From: CAZJDM01 sp964544765
GTDB taxonomy: Bacteria > Bdellovibrionota_B > Oligoflexia > CAYFLR01
Direction of reading: 5' to 3'
Length of the DNA: 15,758 nt
NCBI GenBank assembly: GCA_964544765.1
Contig: CAZJDM010000105.1
Coordinates: 1 to 15,758, forward strand
The stretch's first letter is position 1. Each line of letters starts with the position of its first letter. Positions 1-7,435 of the stretch are shown piece by piece. The position numbers were made by a program, and so were the translations under genes. The notes under the pieces are model-generated. The model was given only the letters and a program-made list of their open reading frames with translations, had not been told where the DNA came from and did no database searches.

Positions 1-217
1 ATTGCAGGAAAAACATCTCCTTAAATTTTGTGCTTAGTTTTAGGACAATGGTGTTTTACAAAAAAGTATACACGTTGGTATACATACTTTGTTTTTTCGA
101 TTTTTAAACATCTTAAAACAACTCACATAAAACAACTTCAAGATCCTGTTTCAACAAGATGGCTGGCAGTTAATTTAGACAAGATTGATTTGCCGTGTAT
201 TGGCAGGGGGAGTAAAA
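1..217. other. Gene-poor left edge, no supported gene
   Basis: No convincing coding region is visible downstream of the tRNA. One plus-strand frame is open across this stretch, but it runs through the tRNA, lacks a Shine-Dalgarno sequence and resembles no protein I recognise. Read on the minus strand, a perfect AAGGAG (22 to 17) lies directly against an ATG (16 to 14), so a minus-strand gene may begin at or just beyond the left edge; too little is present to call it. The other notable element is a GTATAC dyad, listed separately. Confidence 0.5.
66..83. repeat. GTATAC-N6-GTATAC inverted repeat
   Basis: Two GTATAC hexamers, each itself palindromic, are separated by six bases (ACGTTG). The flanking bases partly extend the symmetry. 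The element lies about 45 bp upstream, in the minus-strand sense, of the AAGGAG at 22-17, so it could be an operator for a gene starting at the left edge. There is no recognised binding-site family, and a chance occurrence in AT-rich DNA cannot be excluded. Confidence 0.3.
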
Positions 218-289
218 TGGCCCCAAGAAGAATCGAACTTCTCACTAGGCATTAGGAATGCCCTATTATATCCACTTAACTATGGGGCC
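218..289 (-). tRNA. tRNA-Arg (anticodon CCU)
   Basis: The complete 72-nt cloverleaf can be read on the minus strand. The acceptor stem GGCCCCA pairs with TGGGGCC. The D arm is GTTA/TAAT around an eight-base loop with the GG pair. The anticodon stem GGGCA/TGCCT (one G-U) holds the loop TTCCTAA, giving anticodon CCT, which reads AGG (Arg). The variable loop is AGTG, and the T stem AGAAG/CTTCT has loop TTCGATT. The discriminator base is A at 218. No CCA follows in the DNA, so the tail must be added by tRNA nucleotidyltransferase. A run of four T follows immediately. Confidence 0.96.
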
Positions 290-305
290 TCTAAAACGGG
301 AGGCC

Positions 306-333
306 ATATTAACATTTTTAATTATCAAGTCAA
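306..333 (-). promoter_or_regulatory. Probable promoter of tRNA-Arg with GC-rich discriminator
   Basis: On the minus strand, TTGACT (333-328, 5/6 to the -35 consensus) is followed after 16 bp by TAATAT (311-306, 4/6 to the -10). Transcription would start near 299, about ten bases before the tRNA. The segment between the -10 and the start is GGCCTC, strongly GC-rich in an AT-rich surrounding. In well-studied bacteria, GC-rich discriminators mark stable-RNA promoters under ppGpp control. The hexamers are seen; the regulation is inferred. Confidence 0.55.
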
Positions 334-336
334 TTT

Positions 337-2013
337 TTAGTTACCTTGTCGCCTAAATCGCCCAAATAATTCTCGCCACCCTTCTTTGTATCCAACTACA
401 AGGGATAATATAAACCAGACACCCAGGCACCAAATAAAAACATCACCTATCAATCGAAATAAACTAAAAAGAGAAACAATCTTAACTTCAGATATTAAGT
501 TATCCTTAACAAACATATCGGTAATTTTGGTTTTATAATTACCCATCGCATCCATAAAAACTGATCGACCAGAATTAGACACCAATAAAGTGGGTATTCG
601 ATTTTCGATACCCCGAAATCTTATTAATTGTAGAACACTACCAGAAGCCCCTTCCTTGCCAAACCAGGCAAAATTAGCCTGATTTATTAGGAATTCAGCT
701 CCTTCTAAAGCAAATCCCCTTATATTTACCGGGTCAAGAACATCCATACAGATAGTTGAAGCAATTTTGTATCTCCCTTGAGATGGAAGAAGGGTATACT
801 CACTACCAGCAGAAAAATTCGAGATATTATCAACAAAAGATTCTAAAAATTTTTGAAAAGCTGGAAAAGTATCGGCAAAGGGGATTCGTTCTCCAAATGG
901 AATTAAATACAACTTATGATATCTGGACTTTATCTCTCCATCTGGAGCAATTATATATGAACTACTAAATACTTTTTCAATAGTATTTTCTTCAGTACCT
1001 CCTTCAACATCTCCTTCAATACTCTCTTCAGTATCCTTTTTTTGGTTATCATATTCCAATTTTTCAACTTCAATTTTTTCTTCTTCAATACTAAAAGTAG
1101 TAAAAATTAAATCAACCCGTATGTCTCCAACTAGTCTCATCAAATCTCTTTGAATCAAAGAATCTCTATCATACACAAACCCAAATGTAGACTCAGGCCA
1201 TACTATTAATGATATTTTTCTATTTTGCTTTTTTAATTCCCGAGTCTTCTCAATCATGCCTAAGAAATTTTGATATTTCTCTCTTCTTGATAAACGTTTA
1301 TTAGAAGCTAAGTTTTTTAAGGAAAGGTTAGGTTGAATAGCACCTACCACCATGTTTCTATTCGAGTTTTCTATCTGCTTCGATATGGTTAGATATCTGT
1401 ATAACCCATAACCATGTAATGTCAAAATCACTACAAATGCTGCCAACCTTTCTTTTTTAAACGAACATTCTGATAATTTAAAATAAGAAAGAAAAAAAGA
1501 AACAATTAAAAAATTTGTAAGAATAACAAAGTAGCTTAGACCAAAAGATCCAACTAAATCAGCACCTTGAATGAACAATAAGTTCTTAAAAGCTAAATTC
1601 CCAAACGTCCAAAGAAACATTTTAGGAATCCAATACTCAAGAAAAGTCATCCCAGCACAAAGAAAAAACCACGAAGGAGCCTTGATCCAATTTCTAGTTA
1701 GATACCATGGTAATAAAAACATAAAAGGATAATATAAACCTACAATAATGGAATATAAAGTATAAGAAACCAAGGCTATAGGATAAGGAATGTGTCCAAA
1801 AACAACACCCGTTTCAATAATCCAAGTAAATCCAATCAAACAAGATAAAAAACCCGTTATCCAAAAATACTGAATCTTCTTTTTCCAATTGCTTTCAAGA
1901 TAAAAAACTATAAAGGAGGGCACTAAGGCAATAAAAATTAACCATGACAGGTTGTGTTCTGGAAAACATAAACCAATTAAAGTTCCACTTAAAATTGATA
2001 AGAATAATTTCAT
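337..2013 (-). CDS. lnt: Apolipoprotein N-acyltransferase
   Basis: Lnt catalyses the last step of lipoprotein maturation, moving an acyl chain from a phospholipid to the N-terminal cysteine on the periplasmic face of the inner membrane. The N-terminal half carries about six hydrophobic segments and the C-terminal half a nitrilase-type domain. Numbered from the ATG at 2013 (558 residues), the expected catalytic residues are Glu274 (WPES), Lys367 (YHKLYLIPFGE, with Glu375 as the supporting acid) and Cys422 (ICMDV); a last membrane helix lies near the C-terminus. I prefer ATG 2013 because AAGG lies 8 bases upstream; the longer frame opens with TTG at 2037 without a Shine-Dalgarno sequence. Oddities are an acidic low-complexity insert (about residues 310-347) between Glu274 and Lys367, and a divergent segment after the cysteine (NFAWFG instead of the usual ND-WFG). 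It reads towards the tRNA. Confidence 0.93.
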   Translation of the reverse strand: MKLFLSILSGTLIGLCFPEHNLSWLIFIALVPSFIVFYLESNWKKKIQYFWITGFLSCLIGFTWIIETGVVFGHIPYPIALVSYTLYSIIVGLYYPFMFLLPWYLTRNWIKAPSWFFLCAGMTFLEYWIPKMFLWTFGNLAFKNLLFIQGADLVGSFGLSYFVILTNFLIVSFFLSYFKLSECSFKKERLAAFVVILTLHGYGLYRYLTISKQIENSNRNMVVGAIQPNLSLKNLASNKRLSRREKYQNFLGMIEKTRELKKQNRKISLIVWPESTFGFVYDRDSLIQRDLMRLVGDIRVDLIFTTFSIEEEKIEVEKLEYDNQKKDTEESIEGDVEGGTEENTIEKVFSSSYIIAPDGEIKSRYHKLYLIPFGERIPFADTFPAFQKFLESFVDNISNFSAGSEYTLLPSQGRYKIASTICMDVLDPVNIRGFALEGAEFLINQANFAWFGKEGASGSVLQLIRFRGIENRIPTLLVSNSGRSVFMDAMGNYKTKITDMFVKDNLISEVKIVSLFSLFRLIGDVFIWCLGVWFILSLVVGYKEGWRELFGRFRRQGN

Positions 2014-2125
2014 CTTCAATACCTTATCATTTTTCAATCAATTGACATTAAATGCAAGAAATATTACATATGGTAGAATGCAGGAATAGGCCTTTAAAGT
2101 AAAGGAAGAAAATTTACAATTTCTG

Positions 2126-2134
2126 TGATATAAT
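2126..2134 (+). promoter_or_regulatory. Candidate extended -10 promoter of rel
   Basis: TGATATAAT combines a perfect TATAAT (2129-2134) with the upstream TG of an extended -10 element. Transcription would begin near 2141, just ahead of the AGAGG ribosome binding site (2145-2149), giving a leader of only about 15 nt. No good -35 is seen at 16-18 bp, which extended -10 promoters can dispense with. Chance matches are common in DNA this AT-rich. Confidence 0.4.
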
Positions 2135-2155
2135 TATGATTATTAGAGGTAATAA

Positions 2156-4345
2156 TTGTCGTTAGCAGATTCTAATCAAAATTTATCCCCAAATAATGAT
2201 GATGATCTAGCAGAAGTACTGTGTCTAGTTGAAAGCTATATTGAAAAACCTAATACTGAGTTGATAAAAAAAGCATATTATTTCTCTAAAGAAAAACATA
2301 CCGGTCAAAAACGTAAATCTGGAGAACCATACATCACTCACCCTGTAGCTGTGACCAAGTTGTTAGCCCAATTCTCTCTTGATGAAGAAGCGCTAGCTGC
2401 TGGGCTACTTCATGATACCGTAGAGGACACTCCAGCGACTCTAAAAGAGATTGAAAAACAATTTACCGAACCTATCTCAATAATGGTAGACGGGGTAACA
2501 AAACTCAATAGATTGAACTTTGTTTCCAAGAAAGAAAAGTTGGCAGATAACTTTCGCAAAATGATCTTCGCTATGTCTAAAGATATTAGAGTAATTCTTA
2601 TAAAATTGGCGGACCGCACTCATAACATGCAAACCCTCTCTCATATGGCTACAGAAAAACAAAAAATTATTGCTCAAGAAACATTGGATATATATGCACC
2701 ATTAGCTAATAGATTAGGAATTTTTTGGATTAAATCTACCTTAGAGGATCTAGCACTTCGACATCTCAAACCTGAAACTTACTATATGATAGTCTCCAAA
2801 GTTAATCAAAGAAAAGCTGATAGAGAAGGTTTTATACAAGATGTCCTAAATATAGTAGAACTTAAGCTCCAATCTCTCAACTTTTCCTATGATATTACCG
2901 GTCGTCCAAAACACTTTTACTCCATATTTAAAAAAATGATGTATCGAAATATTGCTTTTGAACAAGTCTCTGATCTATTTGCATTTAGAATTTTAGTAGA
3001 TACCATTCCTCATTGTTATGAAGCCTTAGGAGTCATTCACTCATTATGGAAACCGGTCCCCGGTCGTTTTAAAGATTATATCGCCATGCCGAAACCCAAT
3101 AATTATCAATCTCTTCACACAACAGTAATAGGTCCCCAAGGAGAACAAGTAGAGTTCCAAATTCGAACAAATGACATGCATGAAATCTGTGAGCATGGTA
3201 TCGCAGCTCACTGGGCATACAAGGAAAAAAGAAAAAAACTAAGTTCGGTAGAATTAGATAGTTTTAAGTGGTTAAAACAAATGGTCCAATGGCGAGATGA
3301 ATTAGTCGATCCCAATGAGTTTCTGGAAAGCATACAATCTGACTTGTTTGAAAATGTTGCTTACTGTTTTACTCCAAATGGAGATGTGTTAGAACTACCA
3401 ACCAATGCCACACCCCTTGATTTTGCCTTTCATATCCATACTGATGTAGGGATTCATTGCGCTGGAGCCAAAATAAATAATCGGATGGCCCCCTTAAGAA
3501 CTCCTCTTAAAAGCGGTGATACTGTTGAAATAATCACCTCAAAAAATCAGCACCCCACTAAAGATTGGTTAAAATACATTACTACTTCCAAGGCTCGGAA
3601 CAAAATCAGATCTTATCTTAAAACCGAAGAACGCGAACAAAGTCGAAAACTAGGTCGAGAATTACTTTCTAAAGAATTCGATAAACATAAAGTATCTCTC
3701 GATGAGCAAATTAAAACTAATAAACTTCAATCAAACTTAAAAGTTCTTAAATGTAACTCTGTAGAAGAACTATTCGCCAAAATTGGATATGGTAAAATCG
3801 AAGCTAAAGACATAGTAAAAAAGATTATCCCTCAAGACATCCCACCCCCCGACCCCCAAGAAAAGCTTGAAACTATGATCAAACAACCTACAGAGGTAAA
3901 AACGACTAGTGATATTTCTATTGATGGAATTGATGATATACTTGTCAAGTTGGGTAAATGTTGCACTCCACTACCAGGAGAGGAGATAGTAGGCTTTATA
4001 ACTAGAGGACGTGGCGTAACCATCCATAGAGCTAACTGTGGATGGGCTCTAGCAATTGACCCCGACCGAAAGGTACATGCAGAATGGAACACAAAGAAAA
4101 AATTAACTTATCTTGCATCTATAAAAATTATTACGGCTGACCAAACTGGTATTTTGGCCAACATTACTAAAATTATATCTACTTTAGAGGTAAATATTCT
4201 GAAAGCGGATATTGTATCCACCGAAGAAGGAAAAGGTATATTGGTATTTGATGTTCAGGTACACAACCTAAAAGAACTGGAGGAAATTATTAATAAAATT
4301 GAGTTGGTTAAAGGTGTTTATACAGTACAAAGAGTCTATCGCTAG
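2156..4345 (+). CDS. rel: Bifunctional (p)ppGpp synthetase/hydrolase, Rel/SpoT family
   Basis: This is a long RSH enzyme that makes and degrades the stringent-response alarmones. The start is TTG at 2156, with AGAGG at 2145-2149 six bases upstream; the nearby ATG at 2136 is out of frame. The HD hydrolase domain (about 40-200) keeps its metal ligands: His62 (THPVAV), His86-Asp87 (LLHDTVEDT) and Asp153 (LADRTHNM). The synthetase domain (about 240-355) carries GRPKHFYSIF, YQSLH and EFQIRT. Its RFKD motif at 304-307 is the basic RxKD type typical of bifunctional enzymes, not the acidic ExDD of monofunctional RelA. TGS (about 400-462), a Cys-rich zinc-finger-like region (Cys602-Cys603, His624, Cys628) and a C-terminal ACT domain (about 652-729) follow. 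At 729 residues it has the usual length. It probably shares a transcript with the next gene. Confidence 0.95.
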   Translation: MSLADSNQNLSPNNDDDLAEVLCLVESYIEKPNTELIKKAYYFSKEKHTGQKRKSGEPYITHPVAVTKLLAQFSLDEEALAAGLLHDTVEDTPATLKEIEKQFTEPISIMVDGVTKLNRLNFVSKKEKLADNFRKMIFAMSKDIRVILIKLADRTHNMQTLSHMATEKQKIIAQETLDIYAPLANRLGIFWIKSTLEDLALRHLKPETYYMIVSKVNQRKADREGFIQDVLNIVELKLQSLNFSYDITGRPKHFYSIFKKMMYRNIAFEQVSDLFAFRILVDTIPHCYEALGVIHSLWKPVPGRFKDYIAMPKPNNYQSLHTTVIGPQGEQVEFQIRTNDMHEICEHGIAAHWAYKEKRKKLSSVELDSFKWLKQMVQWRDELVDPNEFLESIQSDLFENVAYCFTPNGDVLELPTNATPLDFAFHIHTDVGIHCAGAKINNRMAPLRTPLKSGDTVEIITSKNQHPTKDWLKYITTSKARNKIRSYLKTEEREQSRKLGRELLSKEFDKHKVSLDEQIKTNKLQSNLKVLKCNSVEELFAKIGYGKIEAKDIVKKIIPQDIPPPDPQEKLETMIKQPTEVKTTSDISIDGIDDILVKLGKCCTPLPGEEIVGFITRGRGVTIHRANCGWALAIDPDRKVHAEWNTKKKLTYLASIKIITADQTGILANITKIISTLEVNILKADIVSTEEGKGILVFDVQVHNLKELEEIINKIELVKGVYTVQRVYR

Positions 4346-4361
4346 ATGTTGGGTAATTTTT

Positions 4362-5951
4362 ATGCATAAGATGTTTGTTCTAATAACACTAACAATCTTA
4401 TCTGTATTATTCTCTAACTCGATATATTGTGTATCAAAAATTATTCCATTAAAACCTATTTATCTATTATCAAAACCAGATAAAAACACAAAAAACCCTT
4501 ATTTATTATTACTTCAGAACGAGTATACTAAAAGTTTAAGAGAACTAGATCAATCTAAAGTTAGGACAGCCCTGTCCAATTACCAAAATATTTATATTCG
4601 AACTTTAAACTATTATAATTTAGCTATTTTTTATTACGAAATTAATGAGATTAATAAAAGAGTTTTTCCTTCATATATCGAATCACTTATAATGTCAGAC
4701 ATAAAAAATAAAGCTGTTCTTCCACATTTCTTTAATACTGTCTATCTGATGGGACTAAAGTCAAAAGATCGTCTGTTAGAGGCATTAAATAGTTTTAACA
4801 ATTTTAAAAAACAAATCAGAGGTAAGCCTAATTTCTATAGATATTATTATCTCTCTTCTCTCTACGAGGGTTATATACTGGGTCGTTTAAATAAAAAGCA
4901 ACTAACTAGAGAAATATGGGAAAAAACATGGAATTCTTATATCTCAAGATTACCTACAAAAAGTATAGGTTACCTGGAAATGGTATCTGAGTTACTTATT
5001 TTATCTATCAGACTGAATATTAGACCTCCCAAAATAAATGACAGCCCATCTTTTTTGAAAAATATGAATATTAATGATTCTTTTGATATTCATATTGCAC
5101 GCAATCTAGCTTGGCTCTTTTGTTATAATAAACAATTCACTAAGGCAATTAAAGTCCTTAAAAACATGAAAATTCAAAGAAATCATTATAGTGAACATCC
5201 CGAAAAGAATAAAGAAATACTCTTTCATCACCCTCAACTTTACAAAGACTTAGCCTCAATATATTTTAAACTAACCGGTTATTTTGCCCAAAAATTAATA
5301 ATGGATAGTGTACCACCTGAAATTCAACAACAAGCCCTGTTCCTTTTAGGAGAAATCGCCTACCTAACCGGTAATATAGAATTATCGACATATTATTTAA
5401 AACAAATACCAACTACTCACCATCTAGGGGTACAATCCCAGATTTATTTATATTTAGCTTCTTTAATAAATAAACCCAAAACATTACAATCTAAGAAGGA
5501 TCTGAGGAAACTGTTAACAAAATTTCCTCCTAACAGTTATCATTTCCTATTTCTACTCAAACAAATCACTAAAAGATACTTCAATGACATTCTATCTCCA
5601 GAAGAACTCACAGCAACTTATAACTATCTTTTACATTCCAAAACTCCTACTTCTAAAGAAGTATTATATGAATTAGGATCACTATTATTAGTTAAAAAAT
5701 TGGATAAAAAAGCTCTTTTTGTTTTTGAACAACTGAGAAATAAGAAGTTTCCCGCAGACATCCGGCGCAACCACCCCATATATTTGACATCATTAGCATC
5801 CGCTTATTTAAGGAACAATAAATATTCCTCTAGCTTAGATATCCTTTTTGAGTTAGGAACTCACTTTCAAGAGATTACTCATCTACAAAATTATATACAG
5901 GGATTATATTCTAACCATGAGAAAGGTTCTGGACAAGTTCTAATACAATAA
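4362..5951 (+). CDS. Exported TPR-like repeat protein of unknown function
   Basis: I do not recognise a named family. The frame opens inside rel, at a TTG at 4299. The ATG at 4362, 16 bases after the rel stop, is preferred because it puts a hydrophobic leader at the N-terminus (MHKMFVLITLTILSVLF and following), typical of a Sec signal peptide or anchor. The 529-residue product is helical, with TPR-like helix pairs near residues 245-268 (NLAWLFCYNKQFTKAIKVL), 324-349 (LLGEIAYLTGNIELSTYYL), 433-459 and 472-504 (SLASAYLRNNKYSSSLDIL). It has many Tyr, Lys and Asn residues and no catalytic motif. There is a Cys at the end of the leader (SIYC), but Tyr at -1 argues against a lipobox. Such solenoids usually scaffold envelope complexes; that role is inferred. 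ATG 4371 is an alternative start, and both have weak ribosome binding sites. Confidence 0.7.
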   Translation: MHKMFVLITLTILSVLFSNSIYCVSKIIPLKPIYLLSKPDKNTKNPYLLLLQNEYTKSLRELDQSKVRTALSNYQNIYIRTLNYYNLAIFYYEINEINKRVFPSYIESLIMSDIKNKAVLPHFFNTVYLMGLKSKDRLLEALNSFNNFKKQIRGKPNFYRYYYLSSLYEGYILGRLNKKQLTREIWEKTWNSYISRLPTKSIGYLEMVSELLILSIRLNIRPPKINDSPSFLKNMNINDSFDIHIARNLAWLFCYNKQFTKAIKVLKNMKIQRNHYSEHPEKNKEILFHHPQLYKDLASIYFKLTGYFAQKLIMDSVPPEIQQQALFLLGEIAYLTGNIELSTYYLKQIPTTHHLGVQSQIYLYLASLINKPKTLQSKKDLRKLLTKFPPNSYHFLFLLKQITKRYFNDILSPEELTATYNYLLHSKTPTSKEVLYELGSLLLVKKLDKKALFVFEQLRNKKFPADIRRNHPIYLTSLASAYLRNNKYSSSLDILFELGTHFQEITHLQNYIQGLYSNHEKGSGQVLIQ

Positions 5952-5976
5952 AAGAGTTTATATATTATTAATTAGC

Positions 5977-6444
5977 TTAAGCGGCTTCTTTTTTCAGCTT
6001 ATTTACTAAGCTATTAGCCATTCTGAGTCTTCTAGTTATTAATCTAGCAATATTCAACATTATAACACCAAAAATTTTGGGTTCATGGTTATATAAATTT
6101 AATATTTTTTGAAACTTGATCTCCAAAATAAAAGACATTCCTCTGGAAACAATAGAAGCTGCCCTAACTTTTTCATCAATTAGAACCATTTCTCCAAAAA
6201 CGGCACCTTTTGATAATGTGACTATTCTATGCATTTTACCATCGGCCCCTCTTTTGAGAACATCCACCTCGCCCTCAAGAACCACAAAAATTTCTTCTCC
6301 CTCTGAACCATCTTCCAAAATAACTGTCTCATCTTCAAAAGCAAACACATCAGCGTTTTTTACTACCTTTACAATCTCTTTATCGTATAGTTCATAAAAT
6401 AACGGACAACCATCCAAAATAGATAAATCCATAGATTTCTCCAT
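5977..6444 (-). CDS. Single-domain cyclic-nucleotide-binding protein (CRP-like sensor fold, no DNA-binding domain)
   Basis: The 155-residue protein is essentially one cNMP-binding beta-roll. Its phosphate-binding cassette reads GAVFGEM (80-86) with Arg94 in VRAAS; the Glu85-Arg94 pair and spacing match cassettes that hold the cyclic phosphate and ribose, so binding is plausible. Upstream are the usual GEEIFVVLEGEVDV strands (about 49-62). A C-terminal helix (about 123-155) with RLITRRLRMAN replaces the helix-turn-helix of CRP/FNR proteins, so this is not a transcription factor by itself but a regulatory subunit. AGGA lies four bases before the ATG at 6444. It is the last gene of the operon, 11 nt after the channel-subunit gene. 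The ligand (cAMP, cGMP or none) cannot be told. It ends in KEAA, as does its upstream neighbour. It is convergent with the TPR gene, with 25 nt between them and no clear terminator hairpin. Confidence 0.85.
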   Translation of the reverse strand: MEKSMDLSILDGCPLFYELYDKEIVKVVKNADVFAFEDETVILEDGSEGEEIFVVLEGEVDVLKRGADGKMHRIVTLSKGAVFGEMVLIDEKVRAASIVSRGMSFILEIKFQKILNLYNHEPKIFGVIMLNIARLITRRLRMANSLVNKLKKEAA

Positions 6445-6455
6445 CCATTCCTACA

Positions 6456-7415
6456 TTACGCTGCTTCTTTATCAGAAGTGTAAGTTTTAGCGCTTTTACT
6501 TTTACTAGATTTCTGAAAGTGTCCACCAACTATTTCCGCCTGACCTTCGATTCTTTCTAATATCTTAAGTACTTTTTCCTGATAAGGATCTATTTTACTA
6601 CCATGAATTCTGTACCATAATCTTTCAACAGAATTTAATAAATGCTGATATATATCGTTTCTAACTACCTTAATTGGAAAAAGTGTATTGAGTAAAGTCA
6701 AGGTAACCGAAAAAATTATCCCAAAAATACTAGTATGCATAGAAAAGGCAACTTTGGCTACAAACTTTGAAAGCAATGAGCCAGCTACATTCATATTATT
6801 TAAGTCAATTTCTGCAATAATAGGTAACGCTGCAGTAATCCCTAAGAAGGTCCCAAATATACCTCCTACAATAAACAATCCAGGTAATATATCAATTAAT
6901 CTGCTAGTTGCTTTAAAAGGAATAAACCCTAGTAAGTAGTTCCAAGATTTTTCATTCCCTAACATTTGATATGTTACATCTGGGAAATGTGGAGGTTGAG
7001 TTGATTTAAATACATCAACCTGTGATTTTAAGCTATTGATCATGGTTCTTTTTCCACTGGCAAAATCGATCAATGATTGCTTCTTAGGAGATCTTATAGA
7101 GAAATCCTCGTCACTAGCGCTCTTTACTCTGGACCTTCCCCTTATACCTCTGTCGGGTAAAGCATCGCCTACATCATCCAGGATACCAATAACCGCGCTT
7201 TCGATTTCTTTACTATTCTTCAATTCAGATAGCTTATGGATATCTAATTTTTTGTTCAATTCCTTATAAAAAGAAGATACAAAGTACAATTCTTTGGTGC
7301 CTGTTTGATAAGCTATCCATTTCAAAACAATAGCTAACACTAGTAAAGCTCCCATAACAGGTATCAAATTACTAGAAAACAAATCTAAAAAATAAACAAT
7401 ATTCATTTCTCCCAT
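6456..7415 (-). CDS. MotA/TolQ/ExbB-family proton-channel subunit (ZorA-like signature)
   Basis: This 319-residue inner-membrane protein has TolQ/ExbB topology. One helix lies at about 13-33, then a cytoplasmic stretch of about 140 residues with a basic part (RGIRGRSRVK), then two helices at about 175-199 and 217-246. The family signature is clear in helix two (PGLFIVGGIFGTFLGITAAL) and helix three (AFSMHTSIFGIIFS); both are closer to the 'GIFGTFLG' and 'AF-TS-G' style of ZorA-type channels than to flagellar MotA. A Ser/Lys-rich tail ends in KEAA. Such subunits form the pentamer around a MotB/TolR-type dimer and use ion flow to move it. The start is firm: AAGGAG lies six bases before ATG 7415. 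The gene follows its MotB-like partner by 20 nt. No Zorya helicase or nuclease gene is nearby, so a defence role is not supported. Confidence 0.88.
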   Translation of the reverse strand: MGEMNIVYFLDLFSSNLIPVMGALLVLAIVLKWIAYQTGTKELYFVSSFYKELNKKLDIHKLSELKNSKEIESAVIGILDDVGDALPDRGIRGRSRVKSASDEDFSIRSPKKQSLIDFASGKRTMINSLKSQVDVFKSTQPPHFPDVTYQMLGNEKSWNYLLGFIPFKATSRLIDILPGLFIVGGIFGTFLGITAALPIIAEIDLNNMNVAGSLLSKFVAKVAFSMHTSIFGIIFSVTLTLLNTLFPIKVVRNDIYQHLLNSVERLWYRIHGSKIDPYQEKVLKILERIEGQAEIVGGHFQKSSKSKSAKTYTSDKEAA

Positions 7416-7435
7416 GATATGCTCCTTAATGTTTC

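Noticed and set aside
1..16. Minus-strand gene start at ATG 16-14 directly after AAGGAG
   Set aside because: Only five codons are visible and the Shine-Dalgarno sequence abuts the ATG with no spacer; not supportable from this window.
191..205. TGCC...GGCA hairpin downstream of the tRNA as its terminator
   Set aside because: The stem is only four base pairs and no T run follows on the minus strand.
28..255. Plus-strand 75-codon open frame at the left edge
   Set aside because: It runs antisense through the tRNA, has no ribosome binding site and no recognisable protein features.
218..289. tRNA-Arg as attachment site of an integrated element
   Set aside because: tRNA genes are common integration sites, but no integrase and no repeat of the tRNA 3' end are seen within the window.
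2042..2070. TTGACA at 2042-2047 as -35 of a rel promoter
   Set aside because: No good -10 lies 16-18 bp downstream (TACATA only), and TAGAAT at 2074 is 26 bp away.
5977..6444. CRP/FNR-type transcription regulator
   Set aside because: There is no helix-turn-helix; the protein ends after the cNMP fold and one helix.
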